This document shows positions 17,844 through 24,897 of a stretch of 64,000 nucleotides of DNA, in pieces (within the stretch, counting starts at the first letter, position 1; each line of letters begins with the position of its first letter). A program made the translations under genes and the position numbers. The notes beneath the pieces were generated by a model, which saw nothing but the letters and a program-made list of their open reading frames with translations, ran no database searches and had not been told where the DNA came from. This stretch comes from UMGS1590 sp900552455 (lineage in GTDB: Bacteria; Bacillota; Peptococcia; Peptococcales; Peptococcaceae), in NCBI GenBank assembly GCA_963931105.1, contig OZ007004.1:124001-188000 (forward strand), in the 5' to 3' direction.

Positions 17844-18488
17844 TCATAAAACCGTCAGCAGCTCCTGCGGACGGTCGATGAGCGTTGTTGCACCGGCCTG
17901 ACGCAGCGCTTCGGCTGTGCGAAATCCCCAGGTCACAGCGACGAGGGACATCCCACACGCCGCTGCAGTCTGCACGTCCACCTCGGAATCACCGATGTAG
18001 ACCGCCTCGCTGATGGCAATCCCCATCGCCTGGCAGATCGCCTCAAGAGCGTCCGGCGCTGGTTTTGGACGAATGCCGTCACGCATGCCCTGGGTCCAGG
18101 CGAAAAGTCCCGGAAAATACTGCGCACAGAGCGCCCGCACAGCGGCGTCGTCCTTGTTGGAAAGCACCGCGCACTGAATGCCGCGCGCTCTCAGCGCCTG
18201 CACAGTCTCGGCGATGCCGTCGTAGGGCCTGGTGTGATGCGCTTTCTCGCGATCGTAGATCGGCAGAAACGCGGCGTAGGCAGCGTCGATCGTCGCCTGG
18301 TCGCTTGCCGGCGGCACGGCACGCGTCATCAGCTTGCGCACACCGTTGCCGACAAAAGCGCGCACCTCGTCCAGGCTGCGCTCTGGCAGACCGACGGCGC
18401 GCAAGGCGGCGTTACAGCTGTTCGCCAGATCCTCGAGGGTGTCCAGCAGGGTCCCGTCGAGATCAAAGATACAGGCTTTTACGCTCAT
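17844..18488 (-). CDS. HAD-superfamily hydrolase, phosphoglycolate phosphatase-like
   Basis: Cytosolic Mg-dependent phosphatase. 214 residues. HAD motif I DLDGTLLDT near residue 10, motif II Ser in VLSNKD, motif III Lys in RPKPAPDAL and motif IV GDSEVDVQTA are in order, with an alpha-helical cap between I and II as in Gph/PpaX enzymes. GGAGGG precedes the ATG at 18488. A TATAAT box lies 34 bases upstream. Specific substrate (phosphoglycolate, pyrophosphate or other) is not decidable from sequence. Confidence 0.85.
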   Translation of the reverse strand: MSVKACIFDLDGTLLDTLEDLANSCNAALRAVGLPERSLDEVRAFVGNGVRKLMTRAVPPASDQATIDAAYAAFLPIYDREKAHHTRPYDGIAETVQALRARGIQCAVLSNKDDAAVRALCAQYFPGLFAWTQGMRDGIRPKPAPDALEAICQAMGIAISEAVYIGDSEVDVQTAAACGMSLVAVTWGFRTAEALRQAGATTLIDRPQELLTVL

Positions 18489-18521
18489 CACAAACCCTCC
18501 AATTTTATCATTCACGTACCC

Positions 18522-18527
18522 ATTATA
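18522..18527 (-). promoter_or_regulatory. -10 box for the HAD hydrolase gene
   Basis: TATAAT on the minus strand with a poor -35 region (TTTCTT about 17 bases upstream). Placed 34 bases before the start codon. Confidence 0.5.
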
Positions 18528-18578
18528 GCGTAAAACGCGCACCAAAGAAAGACCCTTCCGAATGTAGGCGGTGATGAC

Positions 18579-18619
18579 AAAAAAAGCGCAGCGACCGTCG
18601 CAAGCGACAGTGGCTACGC
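18579..18619 (-). terminator. Intrinsic terminator after the MFS transporter gene
   Basis: Minus strand stem GCGTAGCCACTGTCGC paired with GCGACGGTCGCTGCGC around a 2-base centre, followed by TTTTTTT. About 98 bases after the transporter stop codon. Confidence 0.8.
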
Positions 18620-18716
18620 AAAAAACCGAAAACGCTGGGCCGTGCACCAGGAAACCTCCTACCTACGGATGAGTTTACGAGTCCGTCCGCGCAGCGGCTA
18701 CCTCCTACCTTCTACC

Positions 18717-20117
18717 TTACTTCTCCGGTTTCTGCAGCTTCAACATAAACGCCGGGATCAGCCCCAAAAGCAGCAGGATCGCCGAGCTGATGAAGACGAT
18801 GTCGACGCCCTTCACCATTGCGAGCATCTCGCCAACTTCCGCAGCTGCGCCAGTTTCCACGACGGTGTAGACCATCGTGAACACGCTCAGCGCAAAGCTG
18901 TTGCCCATGAGCTTGGCCCAGTTGATGAGCGTGGAGCCATCGTCCTGCAGCTCTGGCGGCAGCGCACGCATGCCGTGGTCATTGACAGGCATCCCCATGA
19001 GCCCGATGCCGAAATAGCGCAGGCAGAGGAAGGCAATGAAGAGCACGATCGAGGTGTCGATGGTGGAAAACCCGAGCAGGAGATTGCCCACCGACAGACA
19101 GAGCAGACCGACGATGATGAGCGCTTTGGAGCTCACGCGGTCGTAAAGCTTCTGGCTCACCGGCGCCCCGCCGACAGAAAAGATCGCCGGAATGAGCAGA
19201 AGCAGCCCATAGACGAACGCCGAATAGCCGCGCACCGTCTGCAGATAGATCGCAAGCACGAACGGCGCCAGCGTCAGCGCCATCGACCAGAGCACGTTCA
19301 CGATGAATGCCAGGCGATATTCGCGATAGCGGCAGGATGTGAAGGTGAGGATCGGCGAAGCGATCTTGCCCTGGCGCACAACGAACCAGACGCAGAGAAT
19401 CAGACCAACAACGATCATGGCGATGAGCCCCGGCGACGCCAGACCGCTGTCGCTGTTCGACGCGAGACTGAACGCCATCAGTACCAGCATGCTGCCGATG
19501 ACAATGGTCACAAGCGAAAGGGCGTCAATCGACTCGGCGCTTTCGGCCTCTTCCTTCGGGAAGACGCGCATCCCCAGCCAGCCAGCGAGGAGCGACAGCG
19601 GCACGCTGAACCAGAACAGCCAGCGCCAGCTGAGCACCATCAGCATCAGCCCGGCAAGCACAGGACCGATCGCCGGCCCCAGCGACAGGCTCATGCTCTG
19701 GATCGTCAGAAAAAGCGGCTGACGATGGCGCGGCACAAAGCGATAGATCGCGATCATCGTCACAGGGATCAGCGCCGCGCCGGCAATGCCCTGAAAAGCG
19801 CGCAGCACGATGATAAAATACACGTTCGCAAACAAGCCGCTCGCAAGGGAGAGCGCTGCATAGGCGAACATGCTGTAAACAAAATAATTGCGCAATGTAA
19901 AGCGGCGCACAAACCACGCCGCCAACGGGCTGACAACGCCCATGATTACCGTGTAACCGATCATGATCCACTGCACCTCGGTGACCGAAGCGTCGAAGAT
20001 CTCCATAAAAAGCGGCAGGCCTGCATTCAGCGCCGTCGAGTTGAACAGCGCCAGAAAACAGGCGATGACGATGACAGCAATGAGGCTGCCATCATTTTTT
20101 CTTGAATACGTGCTCAT
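18717..20117 (-). CDS. MFS transporter, DHA2 (EmrB/QacA-like) family
   Basis: Proton-driven exporter in the inner membrane; substrates unknown, multidrug-type relatives. 466 residues with about 14 hydrophobic segments. Loop motif near residue 60-75 (PLAAWFVRRFTLRNYF) and motif C-like GPAIGPVLAG near residue 145 place it in the DHA2 group. Its ATG overlaps the prmC stop (ATGA), so translation is probably coupled to prmC, an unusual partner for an exporter. It is the last gene of the prfA-prmC transcript before a strong terminator. Confidence 0.88.
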   Translation of the reverse strand: MSTYSRKNDGSLIAVIVIACFLALFNSTALNAGLPLFMEIFDASVTEVQWIMIGYTVIMGVVSPLAAWFVRRFTLRNYFVYSMFAYAALSLASGLFANVYFIIVLRAFQGIAGAALIPVTMIAIYRFVPRHRQPLFLTIQSMSLSLGPAIGPVLAGLMLMVLSWRWLFWFSVPLSLLAGWLGMRVFPKEEAESAESIDALSLVTIVIGSMLVLMAFSLASNSDSGLASPGLIAMIVVGLILCVWFVVRQGKIASPILTFTSCRYREYRLAFIVNVLWSMALTLAPFVLAIYLQTVRGYSAFVYGLLLLIPAIFSVGGAPVSQKLYDRVSSKALIIVGLLCLSVGNLLLGFSTIDTSIVLFIAFLCLRYFGIGLMGMPVNDHGMRALPPELQDDGSTLINWAKLMGNSFALSVFTMVYTVVETGAAAEVGEMLAMVKGVDIVFISSAILLLLGLIPAFMLKLQKPEK

Positions 20118-20935
20118 TCAATGTGTCCGCACACGACGCGGTCATGCCCCTGACCGTCGGGCAAACACGACACCTCCTTAAATCCATGTTTTTCAAATAA
20201 TTCCACAACCGCCGGCCCCTGCTGCCAGCCGATCTCCACAGCCAGCCAGCCGCCCGGCGCAAGATAATGTGGCGCTTCCGCCGCAAGCCGTTCGTAGAAA
20301 TCCAGCCCATCGTGTTCCGCCAAAAGCGCCAGCGCAGGCTCGCGGTGCACCTCCGGCGCCAGCGTCTGATATTCCTCGGCGCTGATGTACGGCGGATTGC
20401 TGACGACACAGTCAAACTGCGCTCCCTGCCAGGGCGCGAAAAGATCGCCCTCGCGCCAATCCACCGTCGCGCCCAGCCGCGCAGCGTTGCGCCCGGCGAG
20501 AGCCAGCGCATCCGGCGAAATGTCCGACGCCGCCACGCACCAGTTGGCGTGCACACGCGCCAGCGTGATCGCGATGATGCCGCTGCCGGTGCAGAGATCG
20601 AGTACGCGCGCGTTTTCCGCGTCCACTCGCTCCAGCACCGCCTGCACAAGATATTCTGTGTCAAAGCGCGGGATCAGCACATGGGCGTTGACCTCGTAGA
20701 GCGCATCCATAAACCACGCCTCGCCCAGCACATACTGCAGCGGTTCGTGTGCAGAAAGTCGCGCAATGTCCTTCTCCAGCTGCGTCTGCAGCGCTTCCGG
20801 CAGCGCCTCGTCCAGATGCGCCAAAAGATGCGCCCGCCCCTTGTCCAGCCGCCGCGCCAGCAGATGCTCCAGATCGAAGCGGTCCAGATGGGGACAGGCC
20901 GCCTGCGCCGCGCGCAGCCATTCGCGCAGCGTCAT
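20114..20935 (-). CDS. prmC: Peptide chain release factor N5-glutamine methyltransferase PrmC
   Basis: Methylates the Gln of the GGQ motif in release factors RF1 and RF2. 273 residues. An N-terminal helical domain carries the LQYVLGEAWF stretch; the SAM fold (DLCTGSGIIAITLA, about 112-125) and the substrate-binding NPPY motif (about 182-185) follow. The ATG overlaps the prfA stop by 4 bases, as is common for this pair. Confidence 0.95.
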   Translation of the reverse strand: MTLREWLRAAQAACPHLDRFDLEHLLARRLDKGRAHLLAHLDEALPEALQTQLEKDIARLSAHEPLQYVLGEAWFMDALYEVNAHVLIPRFDTEYLVQAVLERVDAENARVLDLCTGSGIIAITLARVHANWCVAASDISPDALALAGRNAARLGATVDWREGDLFAPWQGAQFDCVVSNPPYISAEEYQTLAPEVHREPALALLAEHDGLDFYERLAAEAPHYLAPGGWLAVEIGWQQGPAVVELFEKHGFKEVSCLPDGQGHDRVVCGHIE

Positions 20936-22014
20936 GCTTCAACCTCTTCCGCCGCCTGCTTGAGCTTGCGCGCCTGGTCCGTGCTCACGAGCGCTTCGAT
21001 GAGCTCGTCGAGATCGCCCGCCAGCGTCTGCTCCAAACGGTGCGTTGTCAGATTGATGCGATGGTCTGTGATGCGCCCCTGTGGGAAATTGTACGTACGA
21101 ATGCGCTCACTGCGGTCTCCCGAGCCGATCATCGAACGGCGCAGCGCCGCTTCCTCGCCATGCTGCTCCTCCATCATCTTTTCGTAGAGACGGCTCTTTA
21201 AGACCTTGATCGCCTTTTCCTTGTTCATCTGCTGGGATTTTTCATCCTGGCAGCTCACGACCAGCCCCGTTGGGATGTGCGTCACGCGCGCAGCCGATTT
21301 TGTCGTGTTGACCGACTGTCCCCCCGGACCACTCGAGCAGAACACGTCGATGCGCAGATCCTTCGGCTCGATATGCACCTCCACATCGTCCGCTTCCGGC
21401 AGCACAGCCACCGTCGCCGCCGACGTGTGGATGCGGCCGCTCGCTTCCGTCTGCGGCACACGCTGCACACGATGCACGCCGCTTTCAAATTTCAGCTTGC
21501 TGTACGCGCCCTTGCCGATGATCATGAACGTTACTTCCTTGTAGCCGCCACCGTCCGTTTCGTTGGAGTTCATCACGTCGACCTTCCAACCCTGTTTTTC
21601 CGCGTAGCGCACATACATCTTGTAGAGATCCGCCGCAAACAGCGCCGCTTCGTCGCCGCCAGTGCCAGCGCGCACCTCCACAATGACATTGCGCGCATCG
21701 TTCGGATCCTTCGGCAGGAGCAGAATGTTGATCTCGTGCTCCAGCGATTCCACCTGGGCGCTCAGCGTTTTGATCTCTTCCTTCACCATCTGCGCCATGT
21801 CGTCGTCCAGATCGTCTGCCAGCATCACCTTCGCGTCCGCCAGCTCCTCGTCCGCTTTGCGGTATTCGCGCCAGGCCATGACCACATCCTCAAGATCCGC
21901 GCGCGCCTTCGCTGTTTTGCGCAGCTCCTCAGGATTCGCCAGCACCTCCGGATCCGCCAGCATGCGCCCCAGCTCTTCGTATTTATCGTCTAAGTTTTGC
22001 AGCTTGTCGAGCAT
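20932..22014 (-). CDS. prfA: Peptide chain release factor 1
   Basis: Recognises UAA and UAG stop codons and triggers peptidyl-tRNA hydrolysis. 360 residues. The catalytic GGQ lies in SSGPGGQSVNTT near residue 230; the stop-codon loop is of the RF1 type, PQT (RVPQTEASGR), not the RF2 SPF type. AGGAG lies 9 bases upstream. The promoter at 22072-22100 and a terminator-like hairpin directly at the predicted transcript start suggest unusual control. Confidence 0.97.
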   Translation of the reverse strand: MLDKLQNLDDKYEELGRMLADPEVLANPEELRKTAKARADLEDVVMAWREYRKADEELADAKVMLADDLDDDMAQMVKEEIKTLSAQVESLEHEINILLLPKDPNDARNVIVEVRAGTGGDEAALFAADLYKMYVRYAEKQGWKVDVMNSNETDGGGYKEVTFMIIGKGAYSKLKFESGVHRVQRVPQTEASGRIHTSAATVAVLPEADDVEVHIEPKDLRIDVFCSSGPGGQSVNTTKSAARVTHIPTGLVVSCQDEKSQQMNKEKAIKVLKSRLYEKMMEEQHGEEAALRRSMIGSGDRSERIRTYNFPQGRITDHRINLTTHRLEQTLAGDLDELIEALVSTDQARKLKQAAEEVEA

Positions 22015-22038
22015 CTCAGGTTCTCCTCTCGTTCACTT

Positions 22039-22064
22039 AAAAAAGGCCGGGCCACGCCCGGTTC
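22039..22064 (-). terminator. Terminator-like hairpin at the 5' end of the prfA transcript
   Basis: Minus strand: CCGGGC-GTG-GCCCGG followed by CCTTTTTT, then 24 bases to the prfA start. The predicted transcription start (about 22065) is at the base of the hairpin, so it is either an attenuator, a 5' stabilising hairpin, or the end of a short antisense unit arriving from upstream. Confidence 0.65.
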
Positions 22065-22071
22065 TTTCATT

Positions 22072-22100
22072 AGTGTAACGTATATAGGAGGAACTTTCAA
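22072..22100 (-). promoter_or_regulatory. prfA promoter
   Basis: Minus strand TTGAAA (22095-22100), 17-bp spacer, TACACT (22072-22077). Good match to a sigma-70/SigA promoter, and the only one seen before prfA-prmC-MFS. Confidence 0.65.
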
Positions 22101-22138
22101 GAGGTTGAATAGGACACCTGCCTGTGAAAAATCGCCGT

Positions 22139-22171
22139 AAAAAACGGGGCTTGAGATCGCTCCCAAGCCCC
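22139..22171 (-). terminator. Intrinsic terminator of a short unknown minus-strand unit
   Basis: Minus strand GGGGCTTG, a 10-base loop, CAAGCCCC, then GTTTTTT. No recognisable gene precedes it on this strand, only the 14-codon frame at 22176-22220, so it probably ends a small RNA or peptide transcript. Confidence 0.75.
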
Positions 22172-22175
22172 ACGC

Positions 22176-22220
22176 TCATACAGATTTTTTCGGAACAAAT
22201 TCCAGTCGCAGCGTCATCAT
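22176..22220 (-). CDS. Tiny ORF (14 codons) with strong SD directly before a terminator
   Basis: Unrecognised peptide MMTLRLEFVPKKSV, starting with two ATG codons. A purine-rich GAGGGGGTGG lies 7-10 bases upstream and a strong terminator starts 5 bases after the stop. The arrangement (SD, short frame, terminator) resembles genes for small peptides or dual-function RNAs. No hydrophobic segment as in known type I toxins. It may equally be chance within a non-coding RNA. Confidence 0.3.
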   Translation of the reverse strand: MMTLRLEFVPKKSV

Positions 22221-22411
22221 TATACGTCCACCCCCTCGCAAGATTTTGCTGGTTCTCTGGAATCGGCATGAAAAAAAACGATGACCTTCAGAAGCTGAGC
22301 GACGGAAACCTGCTGAAGCGATCGGGCAAGCTGTGCGCCTAAAATACGCCGTGCATTTAACGGATATCATTAAGATAAAAATTTTAAATCGGAAATGGTG
22401 CAATTTTCGGG

Positions 22412-22450
22412 CAAAAAATTCCTTTATATAGTAGAAGGGAAGGACCATTT
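22412..22450 (+). repeat. Degenerate leader repeat, copy A (core only)
   Basis: The core TTCCTTTATATAGTAGAA followed by a GGACCATTTTTT stretch resembles copy C just before the replication gene. Only the right-hand part of the unit is recognisable here. Confidence 0.5.
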
Positions 22451-22508
22451 TTTCTGTGTGGACGAGCGACGATGAACACGCATCGAGCCGCCGGCATTCC
22501 GTAAAAAG

Positions 22509-22625
22509 CAATTCCCTCCTGGCTGAAAGCACGCGAACGCAGAAGGATCATTTGGATCTGGTAACAATTTCGCGGAGGCCGTTTATAAATCGCCCCAAAA
22601 ATCCTAGTAACTATGGAAGGACAAA
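22509..22625 (+). repeat. Degenerate leader repeat, copy B
   Basis: Shares with copy C the segments CTGAAAGCACGCGAAC, a GGTAACAATTTCGCG box and a terminal AATCCTAGTAACTATGGAAG that matches the core in degraded form. Core-to-core distance from A is about 182 bp. Confidence 0.65.
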
Positions 22626-22696
22626 TTTCTTTAAGCTGGCAGATGGTGCCTGAAGAATACTCCGGATCAATGGCACATCACATCTGCAGTAAATAG

Positions 22697-22815
22697 CAAC
22701 TCCTTCCTCGGCTGAAAGCACGCGAACACAGAAAAGCCATTTAGATCCGGTAACAATTTCGCGACGGAGGATGTAAAATCAGCCGAAAATTCCTCTATAT
22801 TGTAGAACCACCATT
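22697..22815 (+). repeat. Degenerate leader repeat, copy C
   Basis: Best-preserved unit: CTGAAAGCACGCGAACA, GGTAACAATTTCGCGA and the core TTCCTCTATATTGTAGAA, about 189 bp after copy B. It ends about 25 bases before the start codon of the plus-strand gene, so it is in position to act as its leader or promoter region. Confidence 0.65.
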
Positions 22816-22840
22816 GTATTTTTTGAAAGGAGTCCTATTT

Positions 22841-23860
22841 ATGGCGACAAATGAACAACGCAGTTTTATTCTTTACATCGATTTCTACGACAAGATCCGT
22901 TTCCTGAACGATCAGCAGAAAGCAAATCTGCTCGACGCTATCTTTGCATTCTTCGGTGTCTGCGAGTGTCCAGAGCTGGATCAGGTAACGCAGATCGTAC
23001 TGGTTGACATTTACCGTTGTCTGGAAATGAATCGCGAAAAATGGCTGGCGGAGCGCGACCGCTGGGAAGAGGGCCAGGAGGAACGCTCGCAGCGCGCACG
23101 CAAGGCAGCGAACGCCCGCTGGAACGCTGAAAAAGCGCAGACGCAAAATACTTCTGAGCGTTCGGCAGGCGCTGTGGCGAAAACTTCTGAGTGTTCAGCG
23201 GCGCAGCCAGCGAATGCTTATGAAGGATCGATTATTCCTTTTGAATGCTCACAGCAATCTTCTGAGTGTTATTCTGTGGATACAGAGGCATGCACAACGA
23301 TGCCGGACGATGCCTATGTAAACTGTAATATGTTATCTGTCAATTGTAAGGGATCTAATAATAATATTGTGCAGTTTCCGGCTGCGCAGAAATCGCCGAC
23401 GGCGCAGGATACTTCCTGTTCAGCTGACGCTGAACGACATTCTCCTGATTCCTCTGCATCGAAAAAAGGAAAAAGCGCTACGGATGCAGCAGTGAACGCG
23501 CATTTTGAAAAACTCTGGGCGCTGATGCCGCGCAAAGAGGGCAAATCCCAGGTGAGCATGAGCAAGCGCCGGGCGCTGATGGATGTGACGGTAGAGGAAA
23601 TGGCGCAGTATGTGGCGCGCTACAAGGCACAGGTGGAAGCAGAGCGCGCAAACGGCTTCGACCGCGACTGGATGATGGGCTCGACATGGTTCAACAAGGA
23701 GCGCTGGAAAGATTTCACGAACGACAATCTCAGCGCACAGGAGCCACTGCCAGCGCTGCAGACGCCGGTAAAAGCAAGCCCGCGCAGCCAACACACGCAT
23801 GGCCGCTCGCCGGAGGAAGAAGCGTACAACAAGGCGTATTACGCGTCGCGGGAGGAGTGA
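22841..23860 (+). CDS. Orphan phage-type replication protein (DUF6291-like / replisome organiser-like)
   Basis: 339 residues. The N-terminal block RSFILYIDFYDKIRFLNDQQ (residues about 6-25) is typical of DUF6291-like proteins of phages and Firmicutes chromosomes. A low-complexity Ser/Ala/Cys middle (about 100-215) follows, then a C-terminal block (FEKLWALMPRKEGKSQVS to GSTWFNKERWKDFTND, about 220-300) like phage replisome organisers. GAAAGGAG lies 8 bases before the ATG; an earlier ATG at 22814 has no such site. It is plus-strand, alone, and separates DUF1385 from prfA. No other phage gene is nearby. Function is unknown. Confidence 0.7.
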   Translation: MATNEQRSFILYIDFYDKIRFLNDQQKANLLDAIFAFFGVCECPELDQVTQIVLVDIYRCLEMNREKWLAERDRWEEGQEERSQRARKAANARWNAEKAQTQNTSERSAGAVAKTSECSAAQPANAYEGSIIPFECSQQSSECYSVDTEACTTMPDDAYVNCNMLSVNCKGSNNNIVQFPAAQKSPTAQDTSCSADAERHSPDSSASKKGKSATDAAVNAHFEKLWALMPRKEGKSQVSMSKRRALMDVTVEEMAQYVARYKAQVEAERANGFDRDWMMGSTWFNKERWKDFTNDNLSAQEPLPALQTPVKASPRSQHTHGRSPEEEAYNKAYYASREE

Positions 23861-23910
23861 AGAATGAGCCAGCTCTGCACAAGCCTAGGGATACCGACAA
23901 TCGCGGGCGC

Positions 23911-23949
23911 AAAAAAAAGACCACGCGCCGGCTGGGCCGGTGGTGGTCG
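23911..23949 (-). terminator. Intrinsic terminator after the DUF1385 gene
   Basis: Minus strand GACCACCACCGGC-CCA-GCCGGCGCGTGGTC with a run of eight or nine T. The stem has a small internal mismatch. It starts 7 bases after the DUF1385 stop and faces the end of the plus-strand gene. Confidence 0.85.
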
Positions 23950-23955
23950 ATCAGG

Positions 23956-24876
23956 TCAATGATTTTCTGCGGTGGCTTGCTGCTGCTCGTCAGGATCAGG
24001 AACGCCTTCTTCCTCGCGGCAGCGCACTTTTTGCAGGGAATGGATGGCGACTTCGAGCATTTCGCGGTCGGGCTCGGCGGTGGTCAGGCGCTGCAGCTGC
24101 ATGCCTGGCCAGGCGACGGCGCGTACCCAGCGTTTGTCCATGTGCTTGCCGCAGTAGCGCAGCACTTCGTAGCTGACGCCGGCGATGACGGGCAGCAGGA
24201 TGACGCGGCTGACGAGTCGCCAGGCAAAATTTTCGACGCCGACGAGGGCGAAAACGAAGATGGAGATGATCATGACGATGAAGAGGAAGCTGGTGCCGCA
24301 GCGCGGATGCAGGCGCGTGTGCCGCGCGGCGTTTTCAGGGGTGAGCGCTTCTCCTGCTTCGTAGCAGTGGATGGTTTTGTGCTCGGCGCCGTGGTACTGG
24401 AAAACGCGGCGGATCTCCTTCATCCTGGTGATGAGCACGAGATAGAGCAGAAAGACGCCGACGCGCACGATGCCCTCGAAAAGATTCTGCCAAAAATTGC
24501 CGGGAATGAGCGGCTGCAGAAAATGGGCGATAACGACGGGCAGCAGGAAAAACAGCAGCACGCCGAGGCCGATGGAAATGATGAGGGTGATGGCGATCTC
24601 CATGGGGGTGAGCTCTTCTTCCTCTTCATCCTCGGCGAGGGAAACGTTGGTGGACCAGACGATGGCCTGCATGCCACTGACGAGGGAATCGATCATGCTG
24701 CAAACGCCGCGCACGAGGGGCAGCGCGAAAAATTTATTGCGCTGGCTGAGAAGAGTAAATTCCTCCACTTCCGAGACGATGCGTCCGTCTTCGAGGCGGG
24801 CGCACATGGCCTGGGTGTGCTTGCCGCGCATCATGACGCCTTCGATGAGGGCTTGTCCGCCGTAAGAATTTGCCAT
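23956..24876 (-). CDS. DUF1385 family membrane protein
   Basis: 306 residues, function unknown. N-terminal YGGQALIEGVMMRG is the family signature. Several membrane segments lie in the middle (ALTLIISIGLGVLLFFLL-like region about 90-110 and two more to about 220), and HGAEHKTIHCYE near residue 172 and HPRCGTSFLF near residue 197 are conserved. In many Firmicutes this gene sits directly upstream of prfA-prmC; here the pair is split by an inserted plus-strand gene. AAGGAG precedes the ATG. Confidence 0.9.
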   Translation of the reverse strand: MANSYGGQALIEGVMMRGKHTQAMCARLEDGRIVSEVEEFTLLSQRNKFFALPLVRGVCSMIDSLVSGMQAIVWSTNVSLAEDEEEEELTPMEIAITLIISIGLGVLLFFLLPVVIAHFLQPLIPGNFWQNLFEGIVRVGVFLLYLVLITRMKEIRRVFQYHGAEHKTIHCYEAGEALTPENAARHTRLHPRCGTSFLFIVMIISIFVFALVGVENFAWRLVSRVILLPVIAGVSYEVLRYCGKHMDKRWVRAVAWPGMQLQRLTTAEPDREMLEVAIHSLQKVRCREEEGVPDPDEQQQATAENH

Positions 24877-24897
24877 GGCGTTCTCCTTTCTGGGGGA

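Larger units (their letters stand above)
22015..22840. other. 826-base non-coding region between prfA and the orphan replication gene
   Basis: Holds, from left to right, the prfA leader hairpin and promoter, a minus-strand terminator with a tiny ORF before it, and three degenerate ~185-bp repeats ahead of the plus-strand gene. Longer open frames here lack convincing coding character. More AT-rich than its surroundings. Confidence 0.7.

Noticed and set aside
18649..18716. Repeated AACCTCCTACCT-type motif near 18651 and again at 27864
   Set aside because: Short (about 12 bases), two or three occurrences between stop codons and terminators; resembles SD-complement sequence and could be chance.
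18642..20105. 487-codon plus-strand frame opposite the MFS transporter
   Set aside because: His/Arg/Gln-rich antisense of hydrophobic codons, no SD.
22176..22532. 118-codon minus-strand frame over the repeat region
   Set aside because: No SD at its start, Arg/Ser/Phe-rich, runs through the repeats; only its last 14 codons have a credible start signal.
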